DNA of 64,000 nt, from positions 10,505,501 through 10,569,500 of the forward strand of contig CM020517.1 in NCBI GenBank assembly GCA_009823395.1, given 5' to 3'. Source of the stretch: Thamnaconus septentrionalis (Eukaryota > Chordata > Actinopteri > Tetraodontiformes > Monacanthidae). Within the stretch, counting starts at the first letter, position 1; each line of letters begins with the position of its first letter. The notes beneath the pieces are model-generated. The model worked only from the letters and a program-made list of their open reading frames with translations. It had not been told where the DNA came from and ran no database searches. A program made the position numbers and the translations under genes. Shown one piece after another: positions 1 through 38,700 of this stretch.

Positions 1-449
1 GCATTTAAATGAAAAAAATAAAATGTTTTTGCATTTTAAAAAGCAAATTTCTTTATTTTTATTTTTTATTTCTTTTTTACAAATGGGCTAATTTTTACTT
101 GCTCACTATGGAATCTTGATAAAAATCAATTAGTGAAAAAAATACCAAAAGATGCAAATAATGACAGTCAATAAGTAGAACACACTGATTAGTTTCAAGA
201 ATGAGGAGACAATTATATTTATGGAAGGGAAGGTTTCATTTTGTTTTAAATCCACGTACTGGAAGTTGGCCTCAGTTTACCAATGACATCAGCCCTTACA
301 GTAGCCTTTGTTGTCTAATTAATCTAGAGGCTAATCTCATAAGCTGCTGATGGGATGCCAGATATCAGCATGAGCAGTCAACTTCACCACCATGCTTGCA
401 AATCTGCTCAGTTGTTGTCACGAGTTAATTAATTTCACAGAAGAAAACA

Positions 450-632
450 AGTCGTGACACAGAGCAACAGATTTATTTCTTTTTTTTCGGTTTTCCAGAC
501 GACACAACCTCCATATCCAAACATGTCTTTGTCATTTTCTACTTAAGTGAAACAACTGCCCACCCCCGATTCTTACAAGCACAAAACCTCAAAGTAAAAT
601 ACTGCATGCAATAATGCAGAAAGAGCACACGC

Positions 633-663
<31 letters not shown>

Positions 664-1273
664 AAAACACAGACAAATGACAAGGTTACATGACAAATAA
701 AACCAAGACGTAAACTGATATCCTACCGTTACCATTTGCTAAACAAAAAAAAGTAGCAATAAAAAAACGGTTCTTTTTGTATGAATGCAACAGGAAACGG
801 TGACGGGCGTGCGGCCAAAAGAGAATCCAAGGCTTGTTTTTTGATTTGTTTTAGACTTGCAGCATTTGAAGCAGTTTTTTGTTATTTAATAATTGAAATA
901 ATTTGTTTTCAGTTGCTATTAAAACTATTTTAAAACAGGTCATTTTATGCATGCAAAAGTTGAGATTTGGTGGATATTTATCGGCGGTGCAGACTTATAT
1001 GACTGTGTGTGTTGGAAATCATTAAGGCGGAATTGTGTGGGAAAACAGACGCCCTTACAAGGCTTAAGGCACAGTGGAGCTTTCCATTGGAGCGCAGAGT
1101 GGGAAGAGGACGGAGCGCAAACCGCTGCACCAAAACACGGCAAAACAAAAGTATAAAAAGTTAAAGTAAACAACATACAGGTATTTTTAATGAGAATAAA
1201 AAAAGTGAGAGCACAGCAGCTACGGTTCAGTGTCCAGTGTCAGGTTCCAGGAAACATCTTGCCGCCTCTGCTC
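450..1273 (-). other. myo6: myo6 3' UTR (lower border uncertain)
   Basis: Non-coding sequence after the stop. Possible AATAAA polyadenylation signals on the minus strand lie at 477-472 and, further on, at 70-65 and 57-52. The true end may therefore be near 450 or beyond the window. A CA/GT microsatellite (626-662) lies inside. Confidence 0.45.
626..662. repeat. CA microsatellite
   Basis: Imperfect then perfect (CA)n inside the probable myo6 3' UTR. Confidence 0.95.
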
Positions 1274-29481
<28,208 letters not shown>

Positions 29482-29517
29482 GGTTTATCTGCAGTCGTCG
29501 CAACCTCGCGACTGGCG
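29482..29517 (-). other. myo6: myo6 5' UTR part of the start-codon exon
   Basis: On the minus strand a pyrimidine-rich tract (29518-29550) ends in CACCAG, giving an acceptor with the exon beginning at 29517, 36 nt before the ATG. A second, weaker AG lies at 29490-29489. Confidence 0.5.
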
Positions 29518-30340
29518 CTGGTGGGAAGCAGGAAAAAAGGCAAAAAGGGCACCGTGAAAACACAAAAGAGGCCGAATGCAAATCAAAGTGTGAGGTTTTG
29601 CATTGAAAAGCAGTTTCAAACAAACTTGGAGCTGCTTCGTGGAAGTCTGAGCACAATAAGCCTTTTGACTTTGCACCTGAAAAAAAATATTGATGCGTTT
29701 AAGTTGTAATTTTCTGATGTTTATCTGCTTCTTTAACCTGACAAGGAGGTTCACTTCAAAGCTGCACCATCATAATCATCATTATTGAGACACGACCTGC
29801 TGCTGCTGCTGACTGCCATCCTTTCCATTAACCTGTTGTTCTAACAGCGGATCTCATCAGTTTTTTGTAAGATAAGTAAGTGTTATCTGTTATCTTTTAT
29901 AAGATAACATAAGTGTTTTTTATTTCCCACTAGTCTCAGGAGAGATTCCCTCTGAAACAACACCATAGTCAGAACCAACATGTTGGAAATGAACAGCGTA
30001 CAGAGCAAAGGAGGCAAACGCTTTCTGAGCAAAGCAAAATAAGAGTCATTAACAGTGAAAAGGGTTGTTCCAACTCAGCTAAGATAAGACTATTTATATT
30101 CACAAATTTAAAGAATTAATAAATGTATAAATGTATAAATGATAAGCGGCCATCTGGGCCCAGACAACCACGTGCGCAGTTTGGCACCGCAACCTTTCAG
30201 AGCATCTTTGTTCAGTGTCCTTTGGCTCTCGACATTAATCAGCGTTTCTCATCCCTACGACCAGAGAGTGTTTCAGGAAAAAGTGCTGACTTTACGGCAG
30301 AGCATCCAATTAGCTTCAAGGATTAAGGTCAGTCGCAACC

Positions 30341-30406
30341 GAGAGAGAGCGAGAGAGAGAGAGCGAGGGAGAGAGACAGAGAGAGAGAGACAGAGAGAGA
30401 GAGAGG
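30341..30406. repeat. GA-rich imperfect repeat
   Basis: GAGA and GACAGA units in the putative first intron of myo6. Confidence 0.9.
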
Positions 30407-31598
30407 ATAGGGGCTGGAAAGTGCCGATGCAGCCTTTAATCGGGACTCAAAGTTCAGCAGGTACATTGACTCAGCATAGCAACAGTGGCTCCACCCCCTG
30501 TGGGAGAGACTGCGAATGGCAGCCGGTGACGAACACTCTGACTGCATGTAAAGCTGGAGGACAGTCAGGGAACGTGGCTGGGCATTTTCTTTCTTTTACA
30601 TTTCAATCAATCTTCTCTTAAATCCTATTGTAGTCGCATTACATGTTTGTTTTTTTTTAACTTTTTCCTCAAAAGGCTCTTTATTTTAAATATGACTATA
30701 CGCCATGAACTGGTAAACACGTGAGAGTGTTTGGGGAATAATGGTCTCACATACAAGCCTTTGGCTGTTGTGACTCCTGTCACTAAGCGAAGAGACAAGG
30801 CTGCTTTTAATCTGATTTTACTCAGGTTTGAACTGTCACTTCTGTTTACACTGACTGCCACCAAAAGCTGCGTGGGTCAACAGCAGAGGCATGATTGAAG
30901 GAGCTGCAAACTTTAATGACCAAGTTCTAACCCACTCCAGTGTCCACGCCCTAGATTCCATAATAAATAGAGTTTTCATCACAGGCTGTGATAAAAAGCG
31001 TGGATTTCATTACTTGCATTCGCCTGCACGTGTCCGGCTCACGTTCAAACGGAAGCGGGATTTAATAAAACTCACCAGGACAGAGGATGAGATTACTTTC
31101 ACAGTGTGTTAACTTCAACCTTCAAGTACAAATTAAGGTGTGGGGGGGGTTGGTGGCCTCTTAAAGTCTGCCCTGTCCTCGCCAACAACCACAGAGGTTC
31201 CACACAGATCCTCTTCACTCAGGCCATACCCTCACCATGGAAACGCAGTTGCAATAAAGGAAATGCTGAATTTATTTTTTCAGTGATCGATCCTGAAATA
31301 CTCATCATCAATACTATCACCCATCATCTACAACCTCGAGATGATCTGGCACATCGTGGCCGCCTGTCCAAATGTCCGCAAAGCATCGGTGTGACCCCTC
31401 TCAAAGAATCCTAAATCAGCCTGTCTTGAGTAATTTTGACTGCAAGCTCCTAAATCCTCTTAGTGTTTGACCCTAATCCAGGCGGGGAGGTGAGGCTCTC
31501 CGGCAGCCTGATGTCAGCGATCGCTTGCAAAAATTATGCAAAAGAGAAGGGCTGCTGTGTCAACCATAAGGCTCGGAGACACATACGCTGCAGAGGAA

Positions 31599-31600
<2 letters not shown>

Positions 31601-31693
<93 letters not shown>
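31601..31693. repeat. CA microsatellite
   Basis: ACGC units then a long perfect (AC)n, in the putative first intron of myo6. Confidence 0.97.
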
Positions 31694-31695
<2 letters not shown>

Positions 31696-32201
31696 GACAT
31701 GGAAGTAAGCAGGACACACACACACAACTTTATTTCCTGCCTCTTGCTTCCTGTCCCGTGCTGGGCAGAAAGAGACTGGGACAAGAACAGAAAAAGAACA
31801 CGATCTAATATGAAAGAAAAGTAACAAAGGTTGACTTGTCTGAGGTGGTGGCTATTCAAGAGTTATAGTGGAGCGACTATATGAGGAAAAGAGGCCTGTT
31901 CCGAATATCATGGAGGCATGTTTATCAAGCAATCAAATGAGAGTTAGTCAGACTTCTGTGAAGCAATGAGGCGTGTTTATCATCTCGCTTTGGTTTTGCA
32001 GTAAGCCAAAGGCAATCTTAATATCAATGACAGTAAACAACTGAATAAGAGATGACATCATAAGTGTGCAGGAGACAGTTTGACAAACACAGACAAGGCT
32101 TCTAGGCTTCCATTCACTCAAGGCTACACAAACAACGATCCTGAGCTGTTTAAACTCCCTAAAAATAAGAGACAACTTTTTGATAAATTGTCAAAACTTA
32201 C

Positions 32202-32376
32202 GTCTTGGGTCCTGCAGATACGGTTCGATTCAGCCGCTCCGTGTTCTAGCAACGCTCATGTGGATGTGGATGCGGACGGCGGCCAACAGCGCAACTTCCT
32301 CGGTCCTGGATGCCGGCTGCAGGCAGGGAGTCTGGGTGACAAGGCTGGGCGGCCACGGGTGGCTCCGGTGAGCTGC
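32202..32376 (-). other. myo6: candidate myo6 non-coding first exon
   Basis: A CpG-rich block ends, on the minus strand, in a strong splice donor (CAAGAC then GTAAGTTTT, GT at 32201-32200). It lies 2.7 kb upstream of the acceptor of the start-codon exon, as expected for an untranslated first exon. The upper border is only a guess, set by the CRE-like site just upstream. No transcript evidence is available. Confidence 0.42.
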
Positions 32377-32384
32377 TGACGTCA
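32377..32384. promoter_or_regulatory. CRE-like palindrome TGACGTCA
   Basis: A perfect 8-bp cAMP-response element (CREB/ATF site) sits just upstream of the putative myo6 first exon, in CpG-containing sequence with no TATA box nearby. The sequence is directly visible. Its promoter role is inferred from position. Confidence 0.4.
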
Positions 32385-33264
32385 CAAACATACAAACAAG
32401 TCAAGCGGCACGTAAGAAGCTGCGCCAGGTCGAGATGGTCCAGGTGGATATTGCTGGCAACAGTCGACGTTGACAAAAACAAAAACAACAACAACAAAGC
32501 TAAAAGCTAATTTTCAATACTCTTTTATACTCTACTTTCATGGTCGCATCGGCGAAGTTGCCATAATTATTTTACAACACAGTTTGACATACAAGTTTCA
32601 ATCAACACCAAATTGCGTTTGCAAACCACATCTTACCAAAACCAAATGTTTTAAAATTGAAAAATAGCGGCGAGCTGAATCACATCATTGAACAAGAGAG
32701 AAGTTTGCACCAAGGTACTTGACTGGATAAAGTGAAAAAGGGCGCAAAAACTCATAAATATTTGAATGGCTGGTCATCTGAAACGGCTTTTTTTTTCTTT
32801 CAGAGGAGACACCCGACCCTCCATTGAAAGCTGCTGCTGGGTCGGTATATCTAATTAGGGGATCCGATAGTACGCCTATCAGTTTACTGAGACCATATGA
32901 CGGTGTGTAAACACTAACATGACTTTATTTCTGTTCACGAGTCAAGCTTCGTACTAACTAAAGCCTCAATAATGCATGACAAAGACGTGCACGTGTCGGT
33001 TATAACATATGGAGTCCATGTAGTTTTGACCTGTGTAACTTCCTGTTCATCAATCACCTACTTATCTCACTGTTGTCGTCATGAAAATATACTTTTTTAA
33101 CAAAAAAAACAAAACAAAAAAAATTTGATTGTCGTTATTTATTGATTTATTTTATTTTAAGTTAGACTTAGACATATAGAAGTTAGTGCTTCTATATACA
33201 ACAGCAATGTCCAACGCCTGATCGATGGCAAAAAAAAATTCGCAGACACTTGCATGGACTATGT

Positions 33265-33280
33265 CTCCCTCTAGTGGCCA
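33265..33280 (-). promoter_or_regulatory. CTCF-like motif
   Basis: The minus strand reads TGGCCACTAGAGGGAG, a close match to the CTCF core, between myo6 and colec11. Confidence 0.45.
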
Positions 33281-33739
33281 CATTCTGTATTTTCCCAGCG
33301 CTGTGACAGAAAAAACTCAAAGATCTGCTAAACCAATTAAAATGGAAGGTGGAGGGAAAGTAAAGACAGAGGATGAGATGATGCAGGGGGGAGCTGATCG
33401 TCAGAAGAAACCGGTGCACTCTGGGGAAATCAGTGTGGCAGAAGTATTTTCATGTTAAAAAAAAAAAAAAAAAAAAAATTCCAACCTTTAATTTGTGCAC
33501 TCTTGCATGAAAAATTAAGGTCGAATCCCAACGGGCGATTATGAAAATAACATAAATCCTTAAAGGCATTATCCAAAGGGTCGACTCAGCTGTTTGTCTG
33601 TTGTTTATAGGAAGAAAATGCTTACGTTTCGGAATGCTAAGTAGCCTAACTTCTGTAACATCCCTCAACGATTAAAAATAATATTGAAGACACGCTTGAT
33701 ATGGCAGTGGCTTAGATAAAGTGTAGAAACAATGTCACA

Positions 33740-33773
33740 ACTTAATAGTTAATATATGTTTTAACTATTAAGT
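33740..33773. repeat. perfect inverted repeat upstream of colec11
   Basis: 13-bp arms ACTTAATAGTTAA and TTAACTATTAAGT around an 8-bp loop, about 190 bp upstream of the colec11 TATA box. Confidence 0.85.
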
Positions 33774-33963
33774 AATTAACATACATTTTTATATTGGAAA
33801 AAAACATAAGTATGGACCAAAACAACAACACGGTTTCCCTAAATGCCGACTTGAAGATAAGTCAGTGTTTTCATTAGGCTCCTCTGCTGTCAATCACTCA
33901 GCCACGTTCCCAGCCAATAACCTCTCAGGCTTCAGATTCTTTGGGCTTTATCTACAAACTGTT

Positions 33964-33970
33964 TATAAAA
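33964..33970 (+). promoter_or_regulatory. colec11: TATA box of colec11
   Basis: TATAAAA on the plus strand, with a CCAAT-like AGCCAATAA about 50 bp upstream (33910-33919). A donor-bearing leader exon lies downstream. Expected start of transcription is about 33995. Confidence 0.55.
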
Positions 33971-33994
33971 GTCCTATCGCACTGCATTCTGTGC

Positions 33995-34115
33995 TGCTTG
34001 TGGAGGAACCTGCAGGGCCGTCGCTACTCACAGCTCCCAAAGCAGCTGGGAAGCTGGCAGACCTTCTCTCTGCCTGTCTGGAGAACTGCAGGTAGACCAA
34101 CCACATCTCTGAAAG
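33995..34115 (+). other. colec11: candidate colec11 non-coding exon 1
   Basis: From about 30 bp after the TATA box to a strong donor CTGAAAG/GTGAGG (GT at 34116-34117). An alternative donor is GCAG/GTAGAC, ending near 34091. There is no open frame linked to the collectin, so it is read as 5' UTR. Confidence 0.45.
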
Positions 34116-34483
34116 GTGAGGGATTTCATTGCTTTGTCTTTTTCTATTTATTTAATCCATTTATTTGTTAAATTATCTTTTTCAGTGGTGACAAAATAAT
34201 ATGGATTCTACTTTGAGCTGCACATTGCAAACACTACTTTATGATTTAAAAAAAAAAAACATATTTCTAGTGTATCGAATATTTTTCCCAATGAATAAAT
34301 CAAGGTGCTTGTGATCCTGTTTGTTGCTAAATAGTTTAAATTTGCATATTCTAAAAAATAAGCATTACAGATAATACAGATAACTTTGAAGCAATGTTGC
34401 ACTTTAGCGATTGTTCAGCAAGAAGTATTGACTTTCTATCTTCTACAATTCACTTTTCTCCTCCTCGTTTCCTCCTTGTTAAG

Positions 34484-34640
34484 CAAACCAACCACCCCGT
34501 GGGAAGGATGACTGGAGAGCGGCTGCTGTTTCCTGTGACGCTCATGTCTGTGCTGAGTTTACTGACCCTGCAGATGTCACATGGAGAAATCCTGGCAGAG
34601 GAGTCCTGCACCATTCAGCTACTGGTTCCTGGACTCAAAG
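34484..34640 (+). CDS. colec11: colec11 exon with start codon
   Basis: A pyrimidine tract (34450-34480) and AAG give an acceptor at 34482-34483. The ATG at 34508 (context AAGGATGA) opens [20 protein letters not shown], a signal peptide. Coding part 34508-34640, donor AAAG/GTACGT, phase 1. An upstream in-frame ATG at 34394 lies before the acceptor and was not used. Confidence 0.88.
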
Positions 34641-36124
34641 GTACGTTGTCCTATGCTCTCTAAAGGCTGTCCCTCATCCATCAAGTTTTTATTTGTTTTT
34701 TGTTTTGTTTTTTACTCATGTTTTTAACCTCTTTGTCTTCTAAAGGAGAACCTGGCGAGAAAGGTGAAAAAGGAGCACCGGGAAGACCGGGAAGAGTCGG
34801 CCCGCCTGGAGATATTGGTGTGTATGTGTGTGCTGGTAGTTTTAATGCACTTTAAACTAGAAGGGGAGATGATTCCACCATCAGTAGCATCTCCTGCTTT
34901 CTCCACACTGACACAAAGTAACAGGGCCAAAGATCACATTGCTGCGAGCTGATAATGTGCTACTGCGTCACTGCCAGGCCGCTCGGAGATGTCCAAGTGT
35001 TTACATTTGGGGTGAGGAGCTGGAGGAGAGTGGATCCGAGGAATCTTCTGTTGTGGTCAAGTGTTTACTGAAGACCTTAACGAGGAGTGGAGGATGTGCG
35101 CATACTTTCACTGGAGATTACCCAGGCTGTGTACCTCAGTGGATAGCAAGAGTCCAACATGTTTTCTGTGTGCAGGAGATGAACTTTATTTGGAAAAAAA
35201 AAAAAAGTATCCCTGATGTTGTTTTTTTCCCTCAGGACCATCTGGGCTTAAAGGTCAGAAAGGCATCATGGGACGTTATGGAAAAGTCGGCCCCGGCGGA
35301 ATTAAAGGTGAATCACAAATGCAATAGTCCACTTCACAAATGGCCCTTTCATACATGCAAACTGTTGGTGTATTGTTTTTTACTTTACATTCCCAGGGTT
35401 GAAGGGAGACATCGGGGATCCAGGTCCAAGGGGTCCAAATGGAGATCCAGGTTGTAATAATTCACCACAATACATTATATTTGGTTTTGCAAGGCTGGAA
35501 TTACTCAAAACATCTCTGTCGACTGAACAGGAGTTCCATGTGAGTGCACATCGATGAGGAAGACGATCGGGGAGATGGACATCCTGGTGTCGCAGCTCTC
35601 CTCTGAGCTGAGATTCATCAAAAATGGTACGATCTTAGCGTTCATCATTCTCGGCTCTTGCATCTGTGCGTCCACCTGGAAGGCCTGCAGGTGCGAAATT
35701 TGAAAATGCCCGGCGTTTTCCTTCCCCTGCAGCTGTCGCAGGTGTCAGGGAGACGGACAGCAAGGTGTACCTGCTGGTGAAAGAGGAGAAGAGCTACGCA
35801 GACGCCGAGGCCTACTGCCAGACCAGGGGAGGCCACCTGGCCATGCCCAGGGACGAGACGTCCAACGCGGCCATCGCGGCCTACATCGCTGAGGCGGGCC
35901 TGAGCGGCACCTACATGGGCGTGCACGACCTCCGCCACGAGGGGGTTTTCACCTACGTGGACCTCTCGCCCATCACCACCTTCAGCAAGTGGCGGCAAGG
36001 GGAGCCCAGCGGCGGCGACGATGACGAGGACTGTACTGAGATGGCGGCGTCTGGGGAGTGGACAGACGTGGCGTGCCATCCCACCATGTGTTTTGTCTGT
36101 GAGTTTGAAAAGGACAGAATCTAA
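34508..36124 (+). CDS. colec11: collectin-11-like (CL-K1), whole gene
   Basis: Soluble pattern-recognition collectin that binds microbial sugars, partners with MASPs to trigger the lectin complement pathway, and guides neural crest cells. Six coding exons with GT-AG borders, all joined in phase 1, give 819 nt or 272 residues (human COLEC11 has 271). Layout: hydrophobic signal peptide (about 1-25), Cys34 in the N-terminal segment [10 protein letters not shown], 24 unbroken Gly-X-Y triplets (42-113), Cys114 and Cys116, a short coiled-coil neck, and the C-type lectin domain (about 150-272). The neck and CRD start [20 protein letters not shown] is close to human. Odd features: EPS (233-235) replaces EPN, WTD (252-254) replaces WND, and an extra Cys lies at 262. 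COLEC10 is the closest alternative, but length and collagen pattern favour COLEC11. Confidence 0.93.
34746..34817 (+). CDS. colec11: colec11 collagen exon 1
   Basis: 72 nt encoding Gly-X-Y triplets [20 protein letters not shown] then PGDI. Acceptor CTAAAG, donor G/GTGTGT. Collagen-type exon with split Gly codons at both ends. Confidence 0.9.
35236..35307 (+). CDS. colec11: colec11 collagen exon 2
   Basis: 72 nt encoding [20 protein letters not shown] then GGIK. Acceptor CCTCAG after a T-run, donor G/GTGAAT. Same phase as its neighbours. Confidence 0.92.
35397..35450 (+). CDS. colec11: colec11 collagen exon 3
   Basis: 54 nt, the classic collagen exon unit, encoding [18 protein letters not shown]. 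Acceptor CCCAG, donor G/GTTGTA. Confidence 0.92.
35531..35626 (+). CDS. colec11: colec11 neck exon
   Basis: 96 nt encoding [20 protein letters not shown] then [12 protein letters not shown]. It holds the end of the collagen helix, the paired Cys114/Cys116 and the coiled-coil neck that trimerises the lectin heads. Acceptor GAACAG, donor G/GTACGA. Confidence 0.93.
35733..36124 (+). CDS. colec11: colec11 lectin-domain exon (stop)
   Basis: Encodes [20 protein letters not shown] through the C-type lectin domain to [11 protein letters not shown] at 36122-36124. The canonical cysteines are at 171, 243, 257 and 265, plus an extra one at 262. GC-rich compared with its surroundings. Acceptor CCTGCAG. 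Confidence 0.96.
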
Positions 36125-36315
36125 GCTAAAAAACAAACAAACAAAAAAAAACTCAAAGACATGTCAAAGTATCACTGCTGTTGTACTTGTTTGTTATCTG
36201 CAAAGTGCCTCTCAAGTCTGGTATACATCGTCTGCATGATCTCAAGACTCAAGACTTGGCTTACTTATTCATGTGACTACCAGTATTTAAGGTTTTCTTT
36301 ATTAAGACACCCCCG

Positions 36316-36419
<104 letters not shown>

Positions 36420-36604
36420 TCCTTTCCTTAAGCACACCCTTAATCATACTCTGACTCATTAGCGTTTCAAACAGCGAGCCAGCCAACATATTGAGTTATT
36501 GTGTTATGCAAACCATCCAGCGAGCCATAATTGCAACACTTGCCATCAACAAATAAGATAAATAAGTAAATGTAGAAGGCAGTAGTTTGTGCATAAAATA
36601 TTAC

Positions 36605-36610
36605 ATTAAA
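36605..36610 (+). terminator. possible colec11 polyadenylation signal ATTAAA
   Basis: The ATTAAA variant lies about 480 bp after the collectin stop, beyond a long CA repeat. I saw no AATAAA between the stop and this point. This is weak evidence for the 3' end. Confidence 0.25.
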
Positions 36611-36830
36611 GAAGGATTTTGGTTCCACTTGGGTGCCTTTAATCAGAGAAACGGAATACAATGTTTGTTCTTTATAAATATGTATGCGATAAGTTATTAT
36701 AAGGCAGCTGCGGAAATACATTTTCAACTTTATTTATTTATTATTATGATTTTTAAGGGAGGGTGTTTACTTTTCACCCCAGAGCTGATGCTGCCCTGCA
36801 TTTGAAGTAGACCTCCAGCTTTGTTAGTTA

Positions 36831-36845
36831 GCTGCCACCTAGCGG
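36831..36845 (-). promoter_or_regulatory. CTCF-like motif
   Basis: The minus strand reads CCGCTAGGTGGCAGC, a close match to the CTCF core, about 700 bp after colec11. Confidence 0.5.
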
Positions 36846-37419
36846 AGAAAGATATATCTGCAGTTTAAAAATCAGTCTGTGAAATATTTTTCTTTTTAAC
36901 TCAGGGATATAATATAATTATATATAAAATATACACATATGTTTTCACACATAGATTTGAAACGATGAGACTTGCTCTAAAACATAATTAAATTTATGAA
37001 AAAAAGCGACAATATTCATTTCAAAGCTGCATAGTTTTAACTGATCCTTTTAAGTACACTTAATTGTTGAGGATACATTCACATGTAAATGGCTTTGGGG
37101 AAAACGTTGCAATATACCTTCAGTGTGAATTAATACATGTTGCCCAAACATTGTTGACACATCACACTGGGATGAATAACACAATAGCTTTAGCTTGATG
37201 TTACTATAGTTTAATAATGCTTTATCCAAGACAAGAGTTTCAAATATTAAGAAAATGATTTCACTTGTTTGCAACATGACAGCACGGTGACAGCTGACAG
37301 GGGGAAAAAAGAAGACAAAACAGTACACACTTTAGGTTTATGACATTTCCATCTTTCTTAAACCTCTATGGTTTAGTTGCGTGATTAATAGCGGTTGTCT
37401 TACACCCCCGGCTGCCGTT

Positions 37420-37640
37420 GTATTTTGCGGATGGGCATCCCAGCAGAGATGATATCCGATTGAGTCTCTCCAAGAAGAGGAATTTGAATATGCATGATGC
37501 AGTTCCCCTAATAAAGCACAGCTCGGGTCCCTTAAGAAATGAATAATTAAAGCTGAGATGAATTATGCATTTAATTGACCAGGACTTGTCTAGTATAAAC
37601 CAATTAGCTGCCATTGTTGCTGCAATCTCTGGTTACCTTT
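37420..37640. promoter_or_regulatory. candidate conserved non-coding element
   Basis: Dense homeodomain and POU-like motifs (ATTTGAATATGCAT, ATGAATAATTAAAG, TTATGCATTTAATTGACC) plus a SOX-like CCATTGTT within about 200 bp and no coding frame. Conservation cannot be tested here. Confidence 0.35.
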
Positions 37641-38652
37641 GAGGTAAACATTTCGGACAGCTCTGTCTGACAGTGGGCAGGCGGATAATTTGTGGTGGTA
37701 AAAAAAAAAGGCGTACACTACATCTGAAATATGACCACATTGCATAGACAATTAAGGTAACAGACACCCTCGTGTGACAGTAGACCTACAGGAAAGTACA
37801 TTTACCGCTGAAAAATGATTGATATTGTTGAAACTATTAAAATTGGAACCAAACACAATTTTTTATGACAGCACGAACACAGCAACTCAACAACAACAAC
37901 AAAACATACACACAGGTAGACAGAAATTACGATGCTACATCTTTAATATGGTAAATTGGGTTATCCAGTTGAAAAACACTGACACAATTATTTCTCAATC
38001 ATTCTTTAATTAGAAAACTGTTCTTTAGATTGAGCTGGGATACATACAACCCCGTGATTGAGCTCAGGAAAAGTCTATGTGATGCATTTTTTTTAAAGAT
38101 TGTCAAGAAAGTACTAGAGTTTTATTCCAAATGTGGTTTTAAAAATTGGACATGAACGTGTCTCTGCCCGTAATATTTGTCAGTCCCGTCATCTCGACTC
38201 TTTCGGAACAGCAACGCATTCTCGCGAGAGCCTGAGAACGACTCGACAGCACTCGCGAAATCTTCTTGCGGGATTTGGAAACGGAAAACTCCGAAGGGAA
38301 AGCTAAAGAAAAAACAAAGAAACAAACAGCAAGTACTTAAACAGTAGCAGGTGTGCCATAGTTAGGAGATAATTTATATTCAACAAACAGTCTTTAACTT
38401 CTTCGACGAAGACTTAGCTCAAAAGTAGTGAAGACCACGCCCACTACGGAAACAACTGACGCCATGACGCTAATCATCCTCACCTGTGGCAGGTTGACAT
38501 GCAAGATGAACCTGGTGAGACTGGTTTTTTCTCTTATTATTCGCTTTGTGTCATTTATTTTTTTAATCGGTTTAATCGAAATGTATATTTTCGAGTCCTT
38601 TACATTCATACATTTATCACAGCCACATAATAAGAGTGTGGGACTACTAATA

Positions 38653-38656
<4 letters not shown>

Positions 38657-38698
<42 letters not shown>
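38657..38698. repeat. GT microsatellite
   Basis: (GT)21 in intergenic DNA. Confidence 0.95.

Positions 38699-38700
<2 letters not shown>

Larger units (their letters stand above)
29518..32201 (-). other. putative first intron of myo6
   Basis: Non-coding. Contains a perfect palindrome GTTATCTT-TTAT-AAGATAAC (29889-29908), a GA-rich repeat and a long CA repeat. No gene seen on either strand. Confidence 0.45.
32385..33960. other. head-to-head intergenic region myo6/colec11
   Basis: About 1.6 kb between the two presumed promoters, with no coding frame supported. It holds A-rich tracts (about 33106-33124, 33456-33478), a CTCF-like motif (33265-33280) and the inverted repeat at 33740. The arrangement could allow shared control. 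Confidence 0.6.

Noticed and set aside
31463..31859. Open frames of Thr-His or Cys-Val repeats
   Set aside because: They are translations of the CA/GT microsatellite.
34394..34507. Upstream in-frame ATG extending the collectin by 38 residues
   Set aside because: It lies before the pyrimidine tract and acceptor at 34482. The extension is not collectin-like, whereas the ATG at 34508 starts a proper signal peptide.
34939..35457. 172-codon open frame on the plus strand overlapping colec11
   Set aside because: It reads through introns and two collagen exons in a different frame from the collectin; a shadow of the real exons.
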